A stretch of 64,000 nt of DNA from Myxococcales bacterium (GTDB lineage: Bacteria > Myxococcota_A > Polyangia > Polyangiales > Polyangiaceae): contig JACPVJ010000082.1 in NCBI GenBank assembly GCA_016191785.1, positions 248,001-312,000 on the forward strand. The letters are read 5' to 3'. This document shows positions 8,938 through 18,637 of the stretch, piece after piece (the first letter of the stretch is position 1; every line of letters starts with the position of its first letter). The notes beneath the pieces were generated by a model. The model made no database searches. It was not told the origin of the DNA and saw nothing but the letters and a program-made list of their open reading frames with translations. The position numbers and the translations under genes were made by a program.

Positions 8938-11027
8938 AGTTCGCCCAGCCGCTCTGGCTGTTCGGGACGGGGCTCTCCCTCGTCTTGGCGGTGCTGCTCG
9001 TGGCCGGCGGCGTCTTCTTGGTCCGATCGGTGCGCCGCTTCGGCGACGAGAGGCTGGTCGAGGGCCTGCTCACGGCCAAGCCCGGCGGGCGCCGGGCGTT
9101 CAAGGGCGTGCTCTTGGTGCTGGCAGTGGCCTTCGGCTTCCTGGCCGCCGCACAGCCGCAGTATGGCCGCGGCACGCGCATCATCCCTGCCACCAACCTG
9201 GACGTGGTGGTCGTGCTCGATTTTTCGAAGAGCATGCACGCCCGGGACGTGAAGCCCTCGCGCACCGCCCGCGCCAAGACCGAGGTCGCGCAGCTGATCG
9301 CGGACCTGCCGGGCGCTCGTTTCGCGGCGGTGGCGTTCGCCGGCGAGCCGATGGCCTTCCCGATGACCAGCGACGGCGGCGCGGTGGCGCAGTTCTTCCG
9401 CCAGCTGTCGCCCAACGACATGCCGGTCGGGGGCACGGCCATCGCCCGCGCCCTCGAGTCGGCCCGGGATCTTTTCGCGCGCGATCCGCTCTCGCGCACC
9501 CACAAGAAGGTGATCGTTTTGGTCACCGACGGAGAAGATCTGGAGGGCGATCCCGTGACTGTGGCCCAGGCCGCGGCCCAGGACTCCGTCACCGTGCACG
9601 TGGTGCAGATCGGCGGTCGCACCCCCGAGCCGCTGCCCGAGGTGAACGAGGCCGGCGAGATCACCGGCTGGCGTACCGACCCCGAAGGCAAGCCGATCAC
9701 CACCCAGCTGTCGGCGGCGGGCGAGGCCCAGCTCGGCAAGATAGCGGAGGTGACCGGCGGCAACGTCGCGCGCAGCGAGGCGGGCTCCACCGGGCTTCGC
9801 ACCATCGCCGCCGCCCTGCGCAAGATGATGACCGGCGAGCTGAGCGAGCGGGTCGAGACGGTCTACGCCGACGTCTACCTCTGGCCGCTCGGCCTGTCCC
9901 TCTTGCTCTTGCTGCTCGAGACCTTCGTCCCCGAGACACCTCGGCGCCCGCGGCCGACCCAGCTGCCGCCGCCGGCGCACCGGCACAAGGCGCGCCGGCG
10001 CCGCAGCAAGGCGCTGGCTGCCGTGAGCGCGGGCGCAGTGCTCTCGCTCGCCCTGCCACTGGGGTGCGACGGTGCCTCCGATCGCCTGTTCGAGCGCAAC
10101 GCGCCCCCCGTAAACGAGGCCATCGTCGCCCTCGACGCGGGCGACGCCGCGGCCGCGGTCGGCTTGCTCGCCGAGTACCTGACCACGGGCAAGTGCGAGC
10201 AGGGCCAGATCAGCACCCACGAAGGCCTGCGTCGCCGGTCCAACGCGACCTTCGACCTGGGCCTGGGGCTGTTCGAGATCGCCGAGACCTTCGGCAAGCG
10301 CTTCGGTGACGAGGTGATCACCGGTGATGCCGGCCTCTCGCCCCAAGAAGAAGCCGAGCTCGCCCAGCGCAGCGATCAGGTGGACTGCGCGCTGAAGATC
10401 GCGGAGCTGATCGCGCTCGACCACGAGGTCCCGATCGATCTGCGCGCGCGAGCCCACTACCTCGCCGGCAACCTCGAGTTCTTGCGACGGCGCTACCGCG
10501 CGGCCGTCACCCACTACGATCGTGGGCTGAAGCTCGTCCCCGGCCTGCCGAACGACGCGGGCGACGAGGTCGGGCGCGACGCGGCGTGGAACCGCGCCAT
10601 AGCGCTCCGCCGCGCCGAGGACGAAGAGAGCCGCGACGGCAGCCAGGACTCCGAGCCCGACTCGAGCGACGCGAGCCAAGACTCGGCTCCGGAGGGCGGC
10701 GACGGAGGCTCGCCCGAGAGCGGGGACGACTCGGGCGACGGCGGCGGCGGCCCCGACGGCGGCACCGACAGCGGGCCCGACGCCGGGGACGACGGAAGCA
10801 GCCAGAATTCGGATCAGGACGGCGGCAAGGAAGCGGGCACCGACTCGGGCGCCGAACCCAAGGATCACCCCGATGCGGGTGCGCCCCCCGAGCAGCAACC
10901 CAGCCCCACCACCAACCAGGACGACCGCATGCTCGACATGCTCGAGCGGGCGCCGACCCTCCAGCAGCAAGCCGCCAGAAACCGCGCCCTGCAGCGCCAA
11001 CCGCGCACGGGGATGGAGGACAAGTGA
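8934..11027 (+). CDS. BatB-BatC fusion: VWA domain plus TPR domain
   Basis: 697-aa protein starting at GTG 8934, which overlaps the BatA stop. The N-terminal half is BatB: two helices (about 11-31, 56-74), a VWA domain with MIDAS DFSKS (96-100), and a helix at about 314-331. After a basic linker and another hydrophobic stretch (about 359-380) comes a TPR-like helical region (about 395-555) corresponding to BatC. An Asp/Ser/Gly-rich low-complexity tail (about 562-662) and a short basic end follow. In many bacteria BatB and BatC are separate genes; here there is no stop between them. The acidic spacer may be a flexible periplasmic linker. Confidence 0.87.
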   Translation: MKFAQPLWLFGTGLSLVLAVLLVAGGVFLVRSVRRFGDERLVEGLLTAKPGGRRAFKGVLLVLAVAFGFLAAAQPQYGRGTRIIPATNLDVVVVLDFSKSMHARDVKPSRTARAKTEVAQLIADLPGARFAAVAFAGEPMAFPMTSDGGAVAQFFRQLSPNDMPVGGTAIARALESARDLFARDPLSRTHKKVIVLVTDGEDLEGDPVTVAQAAAQDSVTVHVVQIGGRTPEPLPEVNEAGEITGWRTDPEGKPITTQLSAAGEAQLGKIAEVTGGNVARSEAGSTGLRTIAAALRKMMTGELSERVETVYADVYLWPLGLSLLLLLLETFVPETPRRPRPTQLPPPAHRHKARRRRSKALAAVSAGAVLSLALPLGCDGASDRLFERNAPPVNEAIVALDAGDAAAAVGLLAEYLTTGKCEQGQISTHEGLRRRSNATFDLGLGLFEIAETFGKRFGDEVITGDAGLSPQEEAELAQRSDQVDCALKIAELIALDHEVPIDLRARAHYLAGNLEFLRRRYRAAVTHYDRGLKLVPGLPNDAGDEVGRDAAWNRAIALRRAEDEESRDGSQDSEPDSSDASQDSAPEGGDGGSPESGDDSGDGGGGPDGGTDSGPDAGDDGSSQNSDQDGGKEAGTDSGAEPKDHPDAGAPPEQQPSPTTNQDDRMLDMLERAPTLQQQAARNRALQRQPRTGMEDK

Positions 11028-12868
11028 AGGCCCTTCGGCTCGTCCTGCTCGCGCTCGCGGTGCTGTTCGGCGTGTCCCCGTCCGCGGCCCAGCCCGTCGC
11101 GTCGATGAGGACTCAGGTCTCGAGCCGACGGGTCGAGGTGGGCGAGTCCTTCACGCTCACGCTCACGGCGATGACCGACAAGGGGACGTCCCTGCCCCAG
11201 AGCCCGTCGCTCTCGGCCCCCACGGGGGTGAGCGTGCAGGGTCCGAGCGTCGCCATGCAGCAACAGGTGACGCTGCAAGGCGGCAGCTTTCTCCAGCGCT
11301 TCGGGATCAGCGCCACCTGGACGCTGGTCGCCCAGAGACCAGGCCGCTATCGCATCGGGCCGCCGAGCGTGACGGTCGGCGCGCGGCGCGTGACCGGCGA
11401 CACCGTCGAGGTGGAGGTGGTCGCCGCCGGCTCGGGCACACGCCCGCGCCATCGCGACCCGCTCGACCCCTTCGGCTTCGGGCTGCCGGGCTTCCCGCTG
11501 GGCGGCGACGACCCGCCCGCCGACCTGCCCGCCTTCCCCGACGAGCTGAAGGTCGATCGGGCGGAAGAGCCGGGTGCCTTCCTCCGCGCCGTGGCGAGCC
11601 CGATGAAGGTCGTGATGGGCGAGCAGGTCACGCTGAAGATCTTCGCCTACGGCTCGCGCGGTCCGTTCCGCGAGACCAACACCTCCGAGCCGAGCCGCGA
11701 GTCGTTCTTGGCGCACACCGTCCTCGAGAACTCGTACACCGAGACGCTGCATCGCGTGCCGATCGGCGGCGAGACCTGGCACGCCAAGAAGGTGCGCGAG
11801 CTCGCGCTCTTCCCGATCCGCACCGGCAAGCTCACGATCGGTGCCATGCGCCTGGGCTTCGATGGCCGAGGCTACCCGAGCTCGGCCGCCCACAAGGGAC
11901 TGGTCAGATACAGCGCGCCGCTGACCATCGAGGTGATCGAGCCCCCGACCGCCGGCCGCCCCGCCGGGTACAAACCGGGCGACGTGGGGCGCTTCGCGCT
12001 CAGCGCCAACGTCGAGCCGCGGGAGATCACCGCCGGCGACGCCGTGAGCGTGGTCGCGAAGCTCGAGGGCACCGGCAACCTGCCGCTGGCTCTCAAGACG
12101 CCGCAGCGCACCGGCGTCACTTGGCTCGAGCCCACCACGGTGGAAGAGATCGAGCCGCGGGGCTCGAGGGTGGGCGGCTGGCGGAAGCTGACGTACGTCG
12201 TTCGCATCGACACCGCGGGCGAGGTCGACCTGGGCGAGCTCACGCTGCCCTACTGGGATCCCGAGCGCGAGTCGTACGACGTGGCCAAGGCCACCCTGGG
12301 TTCGATCCGGGTCAAGCCGGGCAACCTCGCGAACAAGCTCCCCGCGAAGGACGACCCCCTCGCCGGCGTGCTCGGCCTGCGCAAGACCCTGGGTGACCCG
12401 GGGAGAGGGGCGCTGGTGTTCAGCGACCACCGGCTGTTCTGGCTGGCGATCTTCCTGGCGCCCGTGGGTGTCGTGCTGGCCGGCGCCGGGCAGCGCTTCG
12501 GCAAGCGACTGTCGGCGCGGTGGCGACAGAAGGCCGAGAGCCACGCCTCGCTGGCGCAGCAGGCGCTCGGCGACGCGCGGGCCGCGCTGAAACGAAGCGA
12601 CGCGGCGGCGGCCGCGAGCCAGGCCGAGCGGGCGGTGCTGCTCGCCGTCGAGGGCGCCACCGGGCTCCGCGCCCGCGCGGTGCTCAAGAGCGAGCTCGGG
12701 TCCGAGCTCGCGTCACACGGCGTCAGCGCGGCACTGGCGGGCGAGATCGTGACGCTGCTCGAGCGCTGCGACGACCTTCGGTTCACCGGCTCGGCAGGCA
12801 GCCAGAGCTCCGAAGACCTGGTCGAGGGCGGAGCCCGCATCGTGCGTTCCCTGGGGCGCGCGGCATGA
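11024..12868 (+). CDS. BatD family protein
   Basis: 614 aa, GTG start overlapping the upstream stop. It has a signal peptide (cleavage after SAAQ, about residue 23), then a long periplasmic part with repeated beta-sandwich domains typical of BatD (VEVGESFTLTLTA near the start; EPREITAGDAVSVVAKLEG later). One transmembrane helix follows at about 468-488, then a cytoplasmic Ala-rich helical tail. BatD is thought to be the periplasmic arm of the Bat complex. Its stop overlaps the BatE start (ATGA). Residues about 130-165 form a charged, Gly/Pro-rich insertion between domains. Confidence 0.88.
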   Translation: MKALRLVLLALAVLFGVSPSAAQPVASMRTQVSSRRVEVGESFTLTLTAMTDKGTSLPQSPSLSAPTGVSVQGPSVAMQQQVTLQGGSFLQRFGISATWTLVAQRPGRYRIGPPSVTVGARRVTGDTVEVEVVAAGSGTRPRHRDPLDPFGFGLPGFPLGGDDPPADLPAFPDELKVDRAEEPGAFLRAVASPMKVVMGEQVTLKIFAYGSRGPFRETNTSEPSRESFLAHTVLENSYTETLHRVPIGGETWHAKKVRELALFPIRTGKLTIGAMRLGFDGRGYPSSAAHKGLVRYSAPLTIEVIEPPTAGRPAGYKPGDVGRFALSANVEPREITAGDAVSVVAKLEGTGNLPLALKTPQRTGVTWLEPTTVEEIEPRGSRVGGWRKLTYVVRIDTAGEVDLGELTLPYWDPERESYDVAKATLGSIRVKPGNLANKLPAKDDPLAGVLGLRKTLGDPGRGALVFSDHRLFWLAIFLAPVGVVLAGAGQRFGKRLSARWRQKAESHASLAQQALGDARAALKRSDAAAAASQAERAVLLAVEGATGLRARAVLKSELGSELASHGVSAALAGEIVTLLERCDDLRFTGSAGSQSSEDLVEGGARIVRSLGRAA

Positions 12869-13692
12869 AGCGCTGGGCGGCGGTGCTCGTCGGAGGCGCG
12901 CTCGCGCCCGGGGCGGCGGACGGCGCCGCTCAGGCCGCGCCCGAGAAGGCGTTCGCCGAGGCGGTCACCGCGCTCGAGCGCGGGGCCTTCGACGACGCCA
13001 TCGATCGCTTGGAATCCCTGGCCGACAGCGGTTTCTCGCATCCCGACGCGAGCTTCAACCGCGCCGTGGCCTACGTCGAACGCGCGCGCTCCGAGAACGC
13101 ACGCCCCGGTGACCTGGGTCGCGCCGTGGCCGCGCTGGAAGAGACGCTCCTCGCTCGGCCCGGCGACGCCGAAGCCGAGCGAGCCCTCGAGCAAGTGCGC
13201 GGCGAGATCGCGCGGCGTCGGGCACGAGAGGGTGCAGAGCCGGTGGTCGCGAAGACCTCTTTGCCGCGCGCGGTGGTGGGCCTCTTTCCCGAGGGCGTGT
13301 GGGCCCTCTTGGCAGCGCTCGGGTCGCTGTCATCGAGCGTGGGCCTCGCCCTGCGCTGGTTGTCGAGCAGCGACCGGCGGCGCCTGGCGGCGAGCACCGC
13401 CGCGAGCATCGGCGGCGCGCTCCTCGTCTCATGCGGCGCTCTGGCGCTCACCGCGCGGCACTTCCGCGTGGCGTCGCGCCCCGCCGTGGTGGTGGCCAGC
13501 GACGCGCGCTTGCTCGACGAGGCCGGCAAACCGCTGGTCCAGAAGGGCGGCGAGCCCGAGCACCTGAGCATGCCGGAGGGCGCCAGCTTGTTCGTGCACG
13601 AGCGCAACAACGAGCTGCTCGGCGTCGAGTGGGGCACGACCCGCGCCTGGGTGCAGGCCGCGCAGGTCCGGGTGATCGGCAACGACGGCTGA
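12865..13692 (+). CDS. BatE-like TPR and SH3-type membrane protein
   Basis: 275-aa last gene of the Bat operon. It has a signal peptide ending near AQAAPE, TPR-like helices (about 28-115), two transmembrane helices (about 142-166 and 173-196), then a short periplasmic SH3-like domain (VVVASDARLLDEAG to WVQAAQVRVIG). This is the BatE architecture. TPR plus SH3 suggests a scaffold for protein partners. It overlaps batD by four bases, and its stop is 18 bases from the convergent VanW-family gene. Confidence 0.83.
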   Translation: MKRWAAVLVGGALAPGAADGAAQAAPEKAFAEAVTALERGAFDDAIDRLESLADSGFSHPDASFNRAVAYVERARSENARPGDLGRAVAALEETLLARPGDAEAERALEQVRGEIARRRAREGAEPVVAKTSLPRAVVGLFPEGVWALLAALGSLSSSVGLALRWLSSSDRRRLAASTAASIGGALLVSCGALALTARHFRVASRPAVVVASDARLLDEAGKPLVQKGGEPEHLSMPEGASLFVHERNNELLGVEWGTTRAWVQAAQVRVIGNDG

Positions 13693-13710
13693 CCGGCGAC
13701 CCTGGCCCGG

Positions 13711-15567
13711 TCACTCTTCGGGCGCTCCGCCGTCGGGCTCCGGGCACTTCTCCCCGGTGTAGCCGGGCTCGCCCTTGGGCACCTTGCAGGGGTGCACCAC
13801 CACCCGGCGCGTGCGCGGCTTGTACACCACCTTGCGCTTCTCTTCCTTCTTGGCGCCGCCGGGCAGCTCGATCTCGCGGGTGACGAACACCGTCCAGCCG
13901 ATCTGACCGCCCTCCATCGTCTTGTCCTTCTCGTGGGACTGGGTCAAATCGGGGATGTACTCGATCGGCGGTTTGACCAGGTTCTGCTGGGGCGAGACCT
14001 TGATGCGCACCTTCCGCCCGCCGGTGTCGCCGAACACCTTCACCGTGATGTGGTCGTCGCCGTACTCGGTCCAGAGCAGCGCGCCGGCGTCGCTGTCGTT
14101 CTTGAAGGCGACATCGGGCTTCGGCCACGAGAGCGTGGCGTCGCGCCCCATCGGGTAGCGCGCGAACCAGAACGTGTGCGGCATGCGCTCGACGATGTCG
14201 TAGCCCGCCAGGAACAGCGCGTTGAAGAGCGTGGTCGCGAACTGGCTCACGCCGCCGCCGAGCGAGTCGACCATCTCGCCCTCTTCGATGGTGGGCGCCG
14301 GCTTGAAGCCGCTCTTGGCCGTCCGCGGGCCGACCAAGGCGTTCACGCTGAAGGTCTCGCCGGGCTTCACCACCTGGCCGCGAAGCAGATCGGCGATGCG
14401 ATGGATGTTGTCGACCCGGGGCTGGCAGCACGGATGGTGGGTGGTGTACTGCCCCACGAGCTTGGTGATCTTCAGCGCCTCGAGCGCCTCCGTCGTCACC
14501 TCGGGCGGGGCCCCGGTCTCGAGGGGCAGCCCGGCGCTTCGGGTGCTCGAGAGCCCCGCTTCGATCAGCGCCCGAGCCACCTTGTCGGCCGCGAGCACCG
14601 TGCCGCTCGCTCCGGGCTCGATGCGGATCTGATCGCGGCCTTCGACCACGAAGCGCGCGTTCCGCGGCGGCGCCTCGAGCTTGTCGCGCAGCGGCGCGAG
14701 CTTCTCTTCGATCACGGCGAGGTCGAAGAACAGCACGACTCGCGGCTCCGCCGGGGTCGGCTCCCGACTCTGCAGCGCCCGCGCGACGTCGTCGCGCTCG
14801 AGCCGGAGCTCGAGCCCCGAGTCGGAGCGCAACGTCAGCGCACCACTGACGATGCGCGTCGCTTGCTCGACCGCTGCGTCGACACCGCCAGCCACCGTGA
14901 ACGGCTCCCGCTCGACCAGCGGAACCACCACCTTGGCCCGGGGCCAGCTCCCGAAGCCCTGCAGAACGGCGTCGCTGGCCCGATCGCGGTCGATGACCCG
15001 CCCGCGCCGCGGCGGATCGGCGCTGACCGACCCCGCCGCGACCCTCACCCCGCCGCCGAAGGGCAAGTCCAGATGACGCCGCTCCCACTCCTCGTAGAGC
15101 GCCGGCAGGGGTGCGTGGTCGATTTCGATGACCGGCGCGACCGAGCTCGGGGTCCCGAGCCGAGCCAACCAGAACCGGAACCCGACCCACAGGCCACCGG
15201 GCTTGCCGTGGGCGATCGCGCGTGTCGCGGTGGCCGGCGCGTCCAGACGAAGCGTCACCGTCTCGGGTCGAAGCTCGACCGCGGAGCCGCGGAGCTCGAG
15301 CGCCAGCGCCTGCCCGCGGAGTCGTTGCTCCAGCTCTCGGGCCACCCCCTCGATCTGGGACGCGTTCATCCCCCCGACGTTCACGTCGCCGAGCCAGACG
15401 TTCCTGAGCGCGCGATCGGAGTGACGCGCTCGATCGATCGCATGTGCGAGCACGAGCACGAGCGGCAGGGCGAGCAACACCAGCGCGAGGATGGCAGCCC
15501 GGCGCCGTGCGAGCGGCGGCCGGCGAGCATCCCCTTCCGACCCCGTGTTCCCTTCGTTCGTCACCAC
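13711..15567 (-). CDS. VanW family membrane-anchored protein
   Basis: 618 aa. One membrane helix (about 18-38) is followed by long extracytoplasmic peptidoglycan-binding-4-like repeats (about 60-350) and a VanW domain at about 370-500, recognised by the TTHHPCCQPRVDNIH segment, the PGETFSVN motif and GGGVSQFATTLFNA. A beta-rich tail follows. VanW proteins are associated with cell-wall modification, but their reaction is unknown. The chosen start is one of two adjacent GTG codons (15567 or 15564) with GAGG about 7 bases upstream; extending further would enter the divergent gene. Single gene, convergent with the Bat operon. Confidence 0.86.
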   Translation of the reverse strand: MVTNEGNTGSEGDARRPPLARRRAAILALVLLALPLVLVLAHAIDRARHSDRALRNVWLGDVNVGGMNASQIEGVARELEQRLRGQALALELRGSAVELRPETVTLRLDAPATATRAIAHGKPGGLWVGFRFWLARLGTPSSVAPVIEIDHAPLPALYEEWERRHLDLPFGGGVRVAAGSVSADPPRRGRVIDRDRASDAVLQGFGSWPRAKVVVPLVEREPFTVAGGVDAAVEQATRIVSGALTLRSDSGLELRLERDDVARALQSREPTPAEPRVVLFFDLAVIEEKLAPLRDKLEAPPRNARFVVEGRDQIRIEPGASGTVLAADKVARALIEAGLSSTRSAGLPLETGAPPEVTTEALEALKITKLVGQYTTHHPCCQPRVDNIHRIADLLRGQVVKPGETFSVNALVGPRTAKSGFKPAPTIEEGEMVDSLGGGVSQFATTLFNALFLAGYDIVERMPHTFWFARYPMGRDATLSWPKPDVAFKNDSDAGALLWTEYGDDHITVKVFGDTGGRKVRIKVSPQQNLVKPPIEYIPDLTQSHEKDKTMEGGQIGWTVFVTREIELPGGAKKEEKRKVVYKPRTRRVVVHPCKVPKGEPGYTGEKCPEPDGGAPEE

Positions 15568-15682
15568 GCGCAAAGCCTCGGCGAAGCACCGGGAATCTCT
15601 GCGAAGGCGGGGGCGAAGACAAGCGTCCGCCTGGCAATTTTCGGGTTGCACCCGCCGCCCGCGTGCTAGAACCAAAGTCAGA

Positions 15683-16264
15683 GTGTGGGTTCGTAGCTCC
15701 GCCATCCGCCCGGTCCCGTCGTACGCGAAGGTGCCCACCCACGCGCTCGACGCAGTGCGCGAGAGCCTGGCGGACGACGACGATGCTGCCCGCGAGCAGC
15801 TCGACGCCGCCTTCGAGCGCTTCGAGCGGCTGCAGCCGGCCCTGGCCGCCCGCGTCGCCGAGACGCTGAGCAAACCGCTGGACGAGACGGCGCTGGGGCT
15901 GGGGTACTTCCTGGCGCTGGCGGTCTGGCTCGCCTTCGAGCGGGTCCACGGCGAGCACGTCTCCGAGATCCGGGAAGACGAGCTCTTGGCTACCGACGAG
16001 CTCCTCACCTTGGACGAAGAGCTGCGCCGCGCCGATCCCGCCGAGGCGCTGGACAGCGACGACGTGATCGGGATGGAGCAACCCGATCTGGTCGAGTTCG
16101 TCCACGAGCACGTGGACGCGACCCTCGAGGCCAACGCCGACGAGGTCGACGTGGACGACGTCCACCAGGTCTACCGGGCCGTCTTGATCGAGATCCTGGC
16201 GCTTTCCTACGCGGTCCAGCGGCCCAGCGGCTACCCCGTCGCAAAGACCGAGCTTCTGGCGTAA
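15683..16264 (+). CDS. Acidic cytoplasmic protein, function unknown
   Basis: About 193 aa if GTG 15683 is used; GTG 15731 (178 aa) is an equally possible start, since neither has a clear ribosome site. The protein is strongly acidic and helical, with runs such as ADDDDAAREQLDAAFERFERLQP and DEVDVDDVH, and has no signal peptide or membrane helix. I do not recognise a family. A weak promoter (TTGCAC at 15646, TAGAAC at 15667, spacer only 15) lies upstream, divergent from the VanW gene. Codon use matches the neighbourhood, which supports a real gene. Confidence 0.7.
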   Translation: MWVRSSAIRPVPSYAKVPTHALDAVRESLADDDDAAREQLDAAFERFERLQPALAARVAETLSKPLDETALGLGYFLALAVWLAFERVHGEHVSEIREDELLATDELLTLDEELRRADPAEALDSDDVIGMEQPDLVEFVHEHVDATLEANADEVDVDDVHQVYRAVLIEILALSYAVQRPSGYPVAKTELLA

Positions 16265-16316
16265 CCTGCCCGCCGCGAGCGCGGCCCCACCCTCCTCCCG
16301 CTCGCATGGAGTCGAG

Positions 16317-17390
16317 ATGCGTGGCTTTCGTGTCGGCTTTCTCTGGTTCGCTGCTCCGGTCGTGGTCTTCGTCGGCTGCGGCGGTGTGACGGACATCGGA
16401 TTCCAGGGCCCTGATGCCAGCGTGGGCGGCACCGGCGGCGCAGGCGCGACCGGCGGCACCGGCGGCACGATCACCGGCGGCACCGGCGGCGGCATCACCG
16501 ACGGCGGCACCGGCAACATGGGCGGCGCCGCGGGCACGAGTGGCGCCGGCGGCACGGGGAACGTCGCGGGCACCGGAGCGACCGGCGGCACCGGTCCGGT
16601 GGTGTGCGGCGGAAAGGTGTGCCCGCCCCCCAGCGTGCCCATCGGGCAGGTCGACTCGTGCTGCGTCGGCACCAAGTGCGGCATCAGCTCGAGCCTGATC
16701 GGCAGCGGCACCTGCATCGAGCTCGGCCAAGCCGGCAAGCTCGACCCCACCTGCCCGCCGCAGAGCATTCAGGGCCTCACCCTGCAGGGCTGCTGCAAGC
16801 CCACCGGCATGTGCGGCGTGATGGACACCTTCGTCGGCGTCGGCTGCGTCGATCCGACCCAGTTCGGCGTGGGAACCCCGACCAAGTGCGGGGGCACAGG
16901 CACCGGCGGCACCGGCGGCATCGGTGGCACCGGCGGTATCGGTGGCACCGGCGGCACCGCCACCGGCGGGACCGGCGGCATCACCGACGCGGGCGTCGGC
17001 GGAACGTCGTCCGATGGCGGCATCGTCGGCGAGGTCTACTGCGACACGTCACCGTCGACGCTGATCTGCTCGCCGACCCAGAACTGCTGCCTGCTCAACC
17101 CCGGCGCCGAGTACTGTACCCCGAAGGGCACGGCCTGCGCGTGCACCGGCACGAACTGCGACGCGACCACAGTGAGCTGCGACGGCCCCGAGGACTGCAG
17201 CGGCGGTCAGGTGTGCTGCGGCACGTTCTCGCAGGCAGCGAACGCCTACACTTCACTGCAGTGCAAGAGCACCTGTGGCGGCCAGTGGGAGCGCGAGATC
17301 TGCAAACCGAACGGCGGCAAGTGCACGAACGGCGCCCAGACCTGCTCGCAGTCGAGCTTTCTGCCGAACCACATCTGGCGCTGCAACTGA
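16317..17390 (+). CDS. Gly/Thr-rich, Cys-rich surface lipoprotein
   Basis: 357-aa lipoprotein. The signal peptide ends at lipobox FVGC (Cys at about residue 21). It has a GGTGG-repeat linker, a Cys-rich module (CGGKVCPPP...SCCVGTKCG...), a related second copy (GCCKPTGMCG...), another GGTGGIGG linker and a third Cys-rich module with CSPTQNCCL and CCGTF. It was probably built by duplication of a disulfide-rich unit. GGAG lies 5 bases before the ATG. Exported and surface-attached; binding partner unknown. Convergent with the FG-GAP lipoprotein gene. Confidence 0.85.
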   Translation: MRGFRVGFLWFAAPVVVFVGCGGVTDIGFQGPDASVGGTGGAGATGGTGGTITGGTGGGITDGGTGNMGGAAGTSGAGGTGNVAGTGATGGTGPVVCGGKVCPPPSVPIGQVDSCCVGTKCGISSSLIGSGTCIELGQAGKLDPTCPPQSIQGLTLQGCCKPTGMCGVMDTFVGVGCVDPTQFGVGTPTKCGGTGTGGTGGIGGTGGIGGTGGTATGGTGGITDAGVGGTSSDGGIVGEVYCDTSPSTLICSPTQNCCLLNPGAEYCTPKGTACACTGTNCDATTVSCDGPEDCSGGQVCCGTFSQAANAYTSLQCKSTCGGQWEREICKPNGGKCTNGAQTCSQSSFLPNHIWRCN

Positions 17391-17409
17391 GCCGCGCCCC
17401 GCGGGGTGA

Positions 17410-18633
17410 TCACAACCTGAGCAGGTACGCCGCGCCGGTGCGCTCGGCGGCCAACGGTGCGCCGATCACCAGGTGCTTGTCCGACAGCGCCACCGAGTAT
17501 CCGAACCAGTCCTCGTTCTTGCCGTCCGGCGCGGTCACCGTTCGCTCGAGCTTCCACTCGCCGTTCTGCCGCTTGTAGAGCAGCACACGGCCCGCATCGA
17601 CCAGGTGAAACCCGACCGCCAGGCGGTCGTCGGACAGGGCCAGGGGCGCGTCCGCCAGGCCGGTCGTCACCGGCGGGGTGAAACGCTGCGCCAGCTTCCA
17701 CTGGCCGCCGCTCTCGGTGAACACGGTGAGCTGCTTCTCGCTCGAGACCACCACGGTCGCCTTCCCCACCGCGACCGAGCTTCCGAAGTGGTTGGTCTCG
17801 GCGGCGTCGGGCTCGACCAGCTCGGCTGCCTGAGTCAGCGCCCCCTTGTCGCGCCGGTACACGAAGGCCAGGCCCTGCTCCGACAGCTTGCCCGAATAGG
17901 GTGCGCCCGCGACCACCAGATCGCCGCTGGCGGCCATGGCCTCTGCCGGCCCGTTCTGGTGGCGGAACGGCAGGGGCTTCTTCGGGACGAAGCCGACCTT
18001 GTCGCGCTCGAAGGTGTAGAGCGAGCCGCCGTCTTCCCGGCTGTTTGCGACGACCAGCGCGCCGCCGCCGAGCGCCACGCCGATCCCGAACGAGTCGTCC
18101 GCCTTCGAGTCCGCGCCCGACAGCTTCTGGGCCTTGGACCAGCCGGCGGCTTCTTTCGAGAACGCGTACGCCGCCCCGGTCTCGGCGGCCTTGCCCGTGT
18201 CGTACAGCGCGCCAGCGAGCAGCACGCTCCCGTCGAACGCGACCGCGTTGCCGAGTTGATGTGAGCCGTCGACCGTCAGCTCGGCCTCGCGGACCGGCTT
18301 GTCGGCGCCCAGCTTGAACACGAACACCGAGCCGGGGTGGGCCTCGTCGGTCTTCCCCTTGCGCTTGTACGCGGTCACGACCGCGCGGTCGTCGGCCGTG
18401 GCCACGGCGTACCCGAGCTCGTCCCCCACGCCGACCTCGGCCTCGAGGCGCACGACGCCGGCGCTCTCGGCGCCCGAGCGCGGCGCGTCGGCGCTCGCGG
18501 CCAGCGCCGACGGTGCGGGCGTCGACGCCGCCGGCCCCGGGGTTGCGCTGGTCGCCGCCGGCGCCGGCGGGGGATCCTTCTTGCAGGCGACCAGGGCCAG
18601 CGCGGTCACGAGCCAGGTGGCGCGGCGCCTCAT
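17410..18633 (-). CDS. FG-GAP-like beta-propeller lipoprotein
   Basis: 407 aa with a signal peptide and lipobox LVAC (Cys at about residue 17), an Ala/Pro-rich linker to about 55, then about seven repeats of the form FGxSVAxxxxxxVVGAP (for example DDSFGIGVALGGGALVVAN and EDWFGYSVALSDKHLVIGAP), predicting a seven-bladed beta-propeller. Calcium-binding Asp motifs of integrin FG-GAP repeats are weak. Likely an envelope protein for binding or scaffolding. It starts 4 bases after the stop of the TerB-like gene, so the two form an operon. Confidence 0.85.
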   Translation of the reverse strand: MRRRATWLVTALALVACKKDPPPAPAATSATPGPAASTPAPSALAASADAPRSGAESAGVVRLEAEVGVGDELGYAVATADDRAVVTAYKRKGKTDEAHPGSVFVFKLGADKPVREAELTVDGSHQLGNAVAFDGSVLLAGALYDTGKAAETGAAYAFSKEAAGWSKAQKLSGADSKADDSFGIGVALGGGALVVANSREDGGSLYTFERDKVGFVPKKPLPFRHQNGPAEAMAASGDLVVAGAPYSGKLSEQGLAFVYRRDKGALTQAAELVEPDAAETNHFGSSVAVGKATVVVSSEKQLTVFTESGGQWKLAQRFTPPVTTGLADAPLALSDDRLAVGFHLVDAGRVLLYKRQNGEWKLERTVTAPDGKNEDWFGYSVALSDKHLVIGAPLAAERTGAAYLLRL

Positions 18634-18637
18634 CCGC

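Noticed and set aside
15640..15672. TGGCA ... TTGCA resembling a sigma-54 promoter
   Set aside because: GG and GC are 13 bases apart, not 10. A weak sigma-70 reading is preferred.
13448..16768. Very long open frame (over 1000 codons) on the minus strand across the VanW region
   Set aside because: It is the out-of-phase shadow of true genes. GC-rich third positions remove stops in other frames; it has Arg/Ala-rich composition and runs through several real genes.
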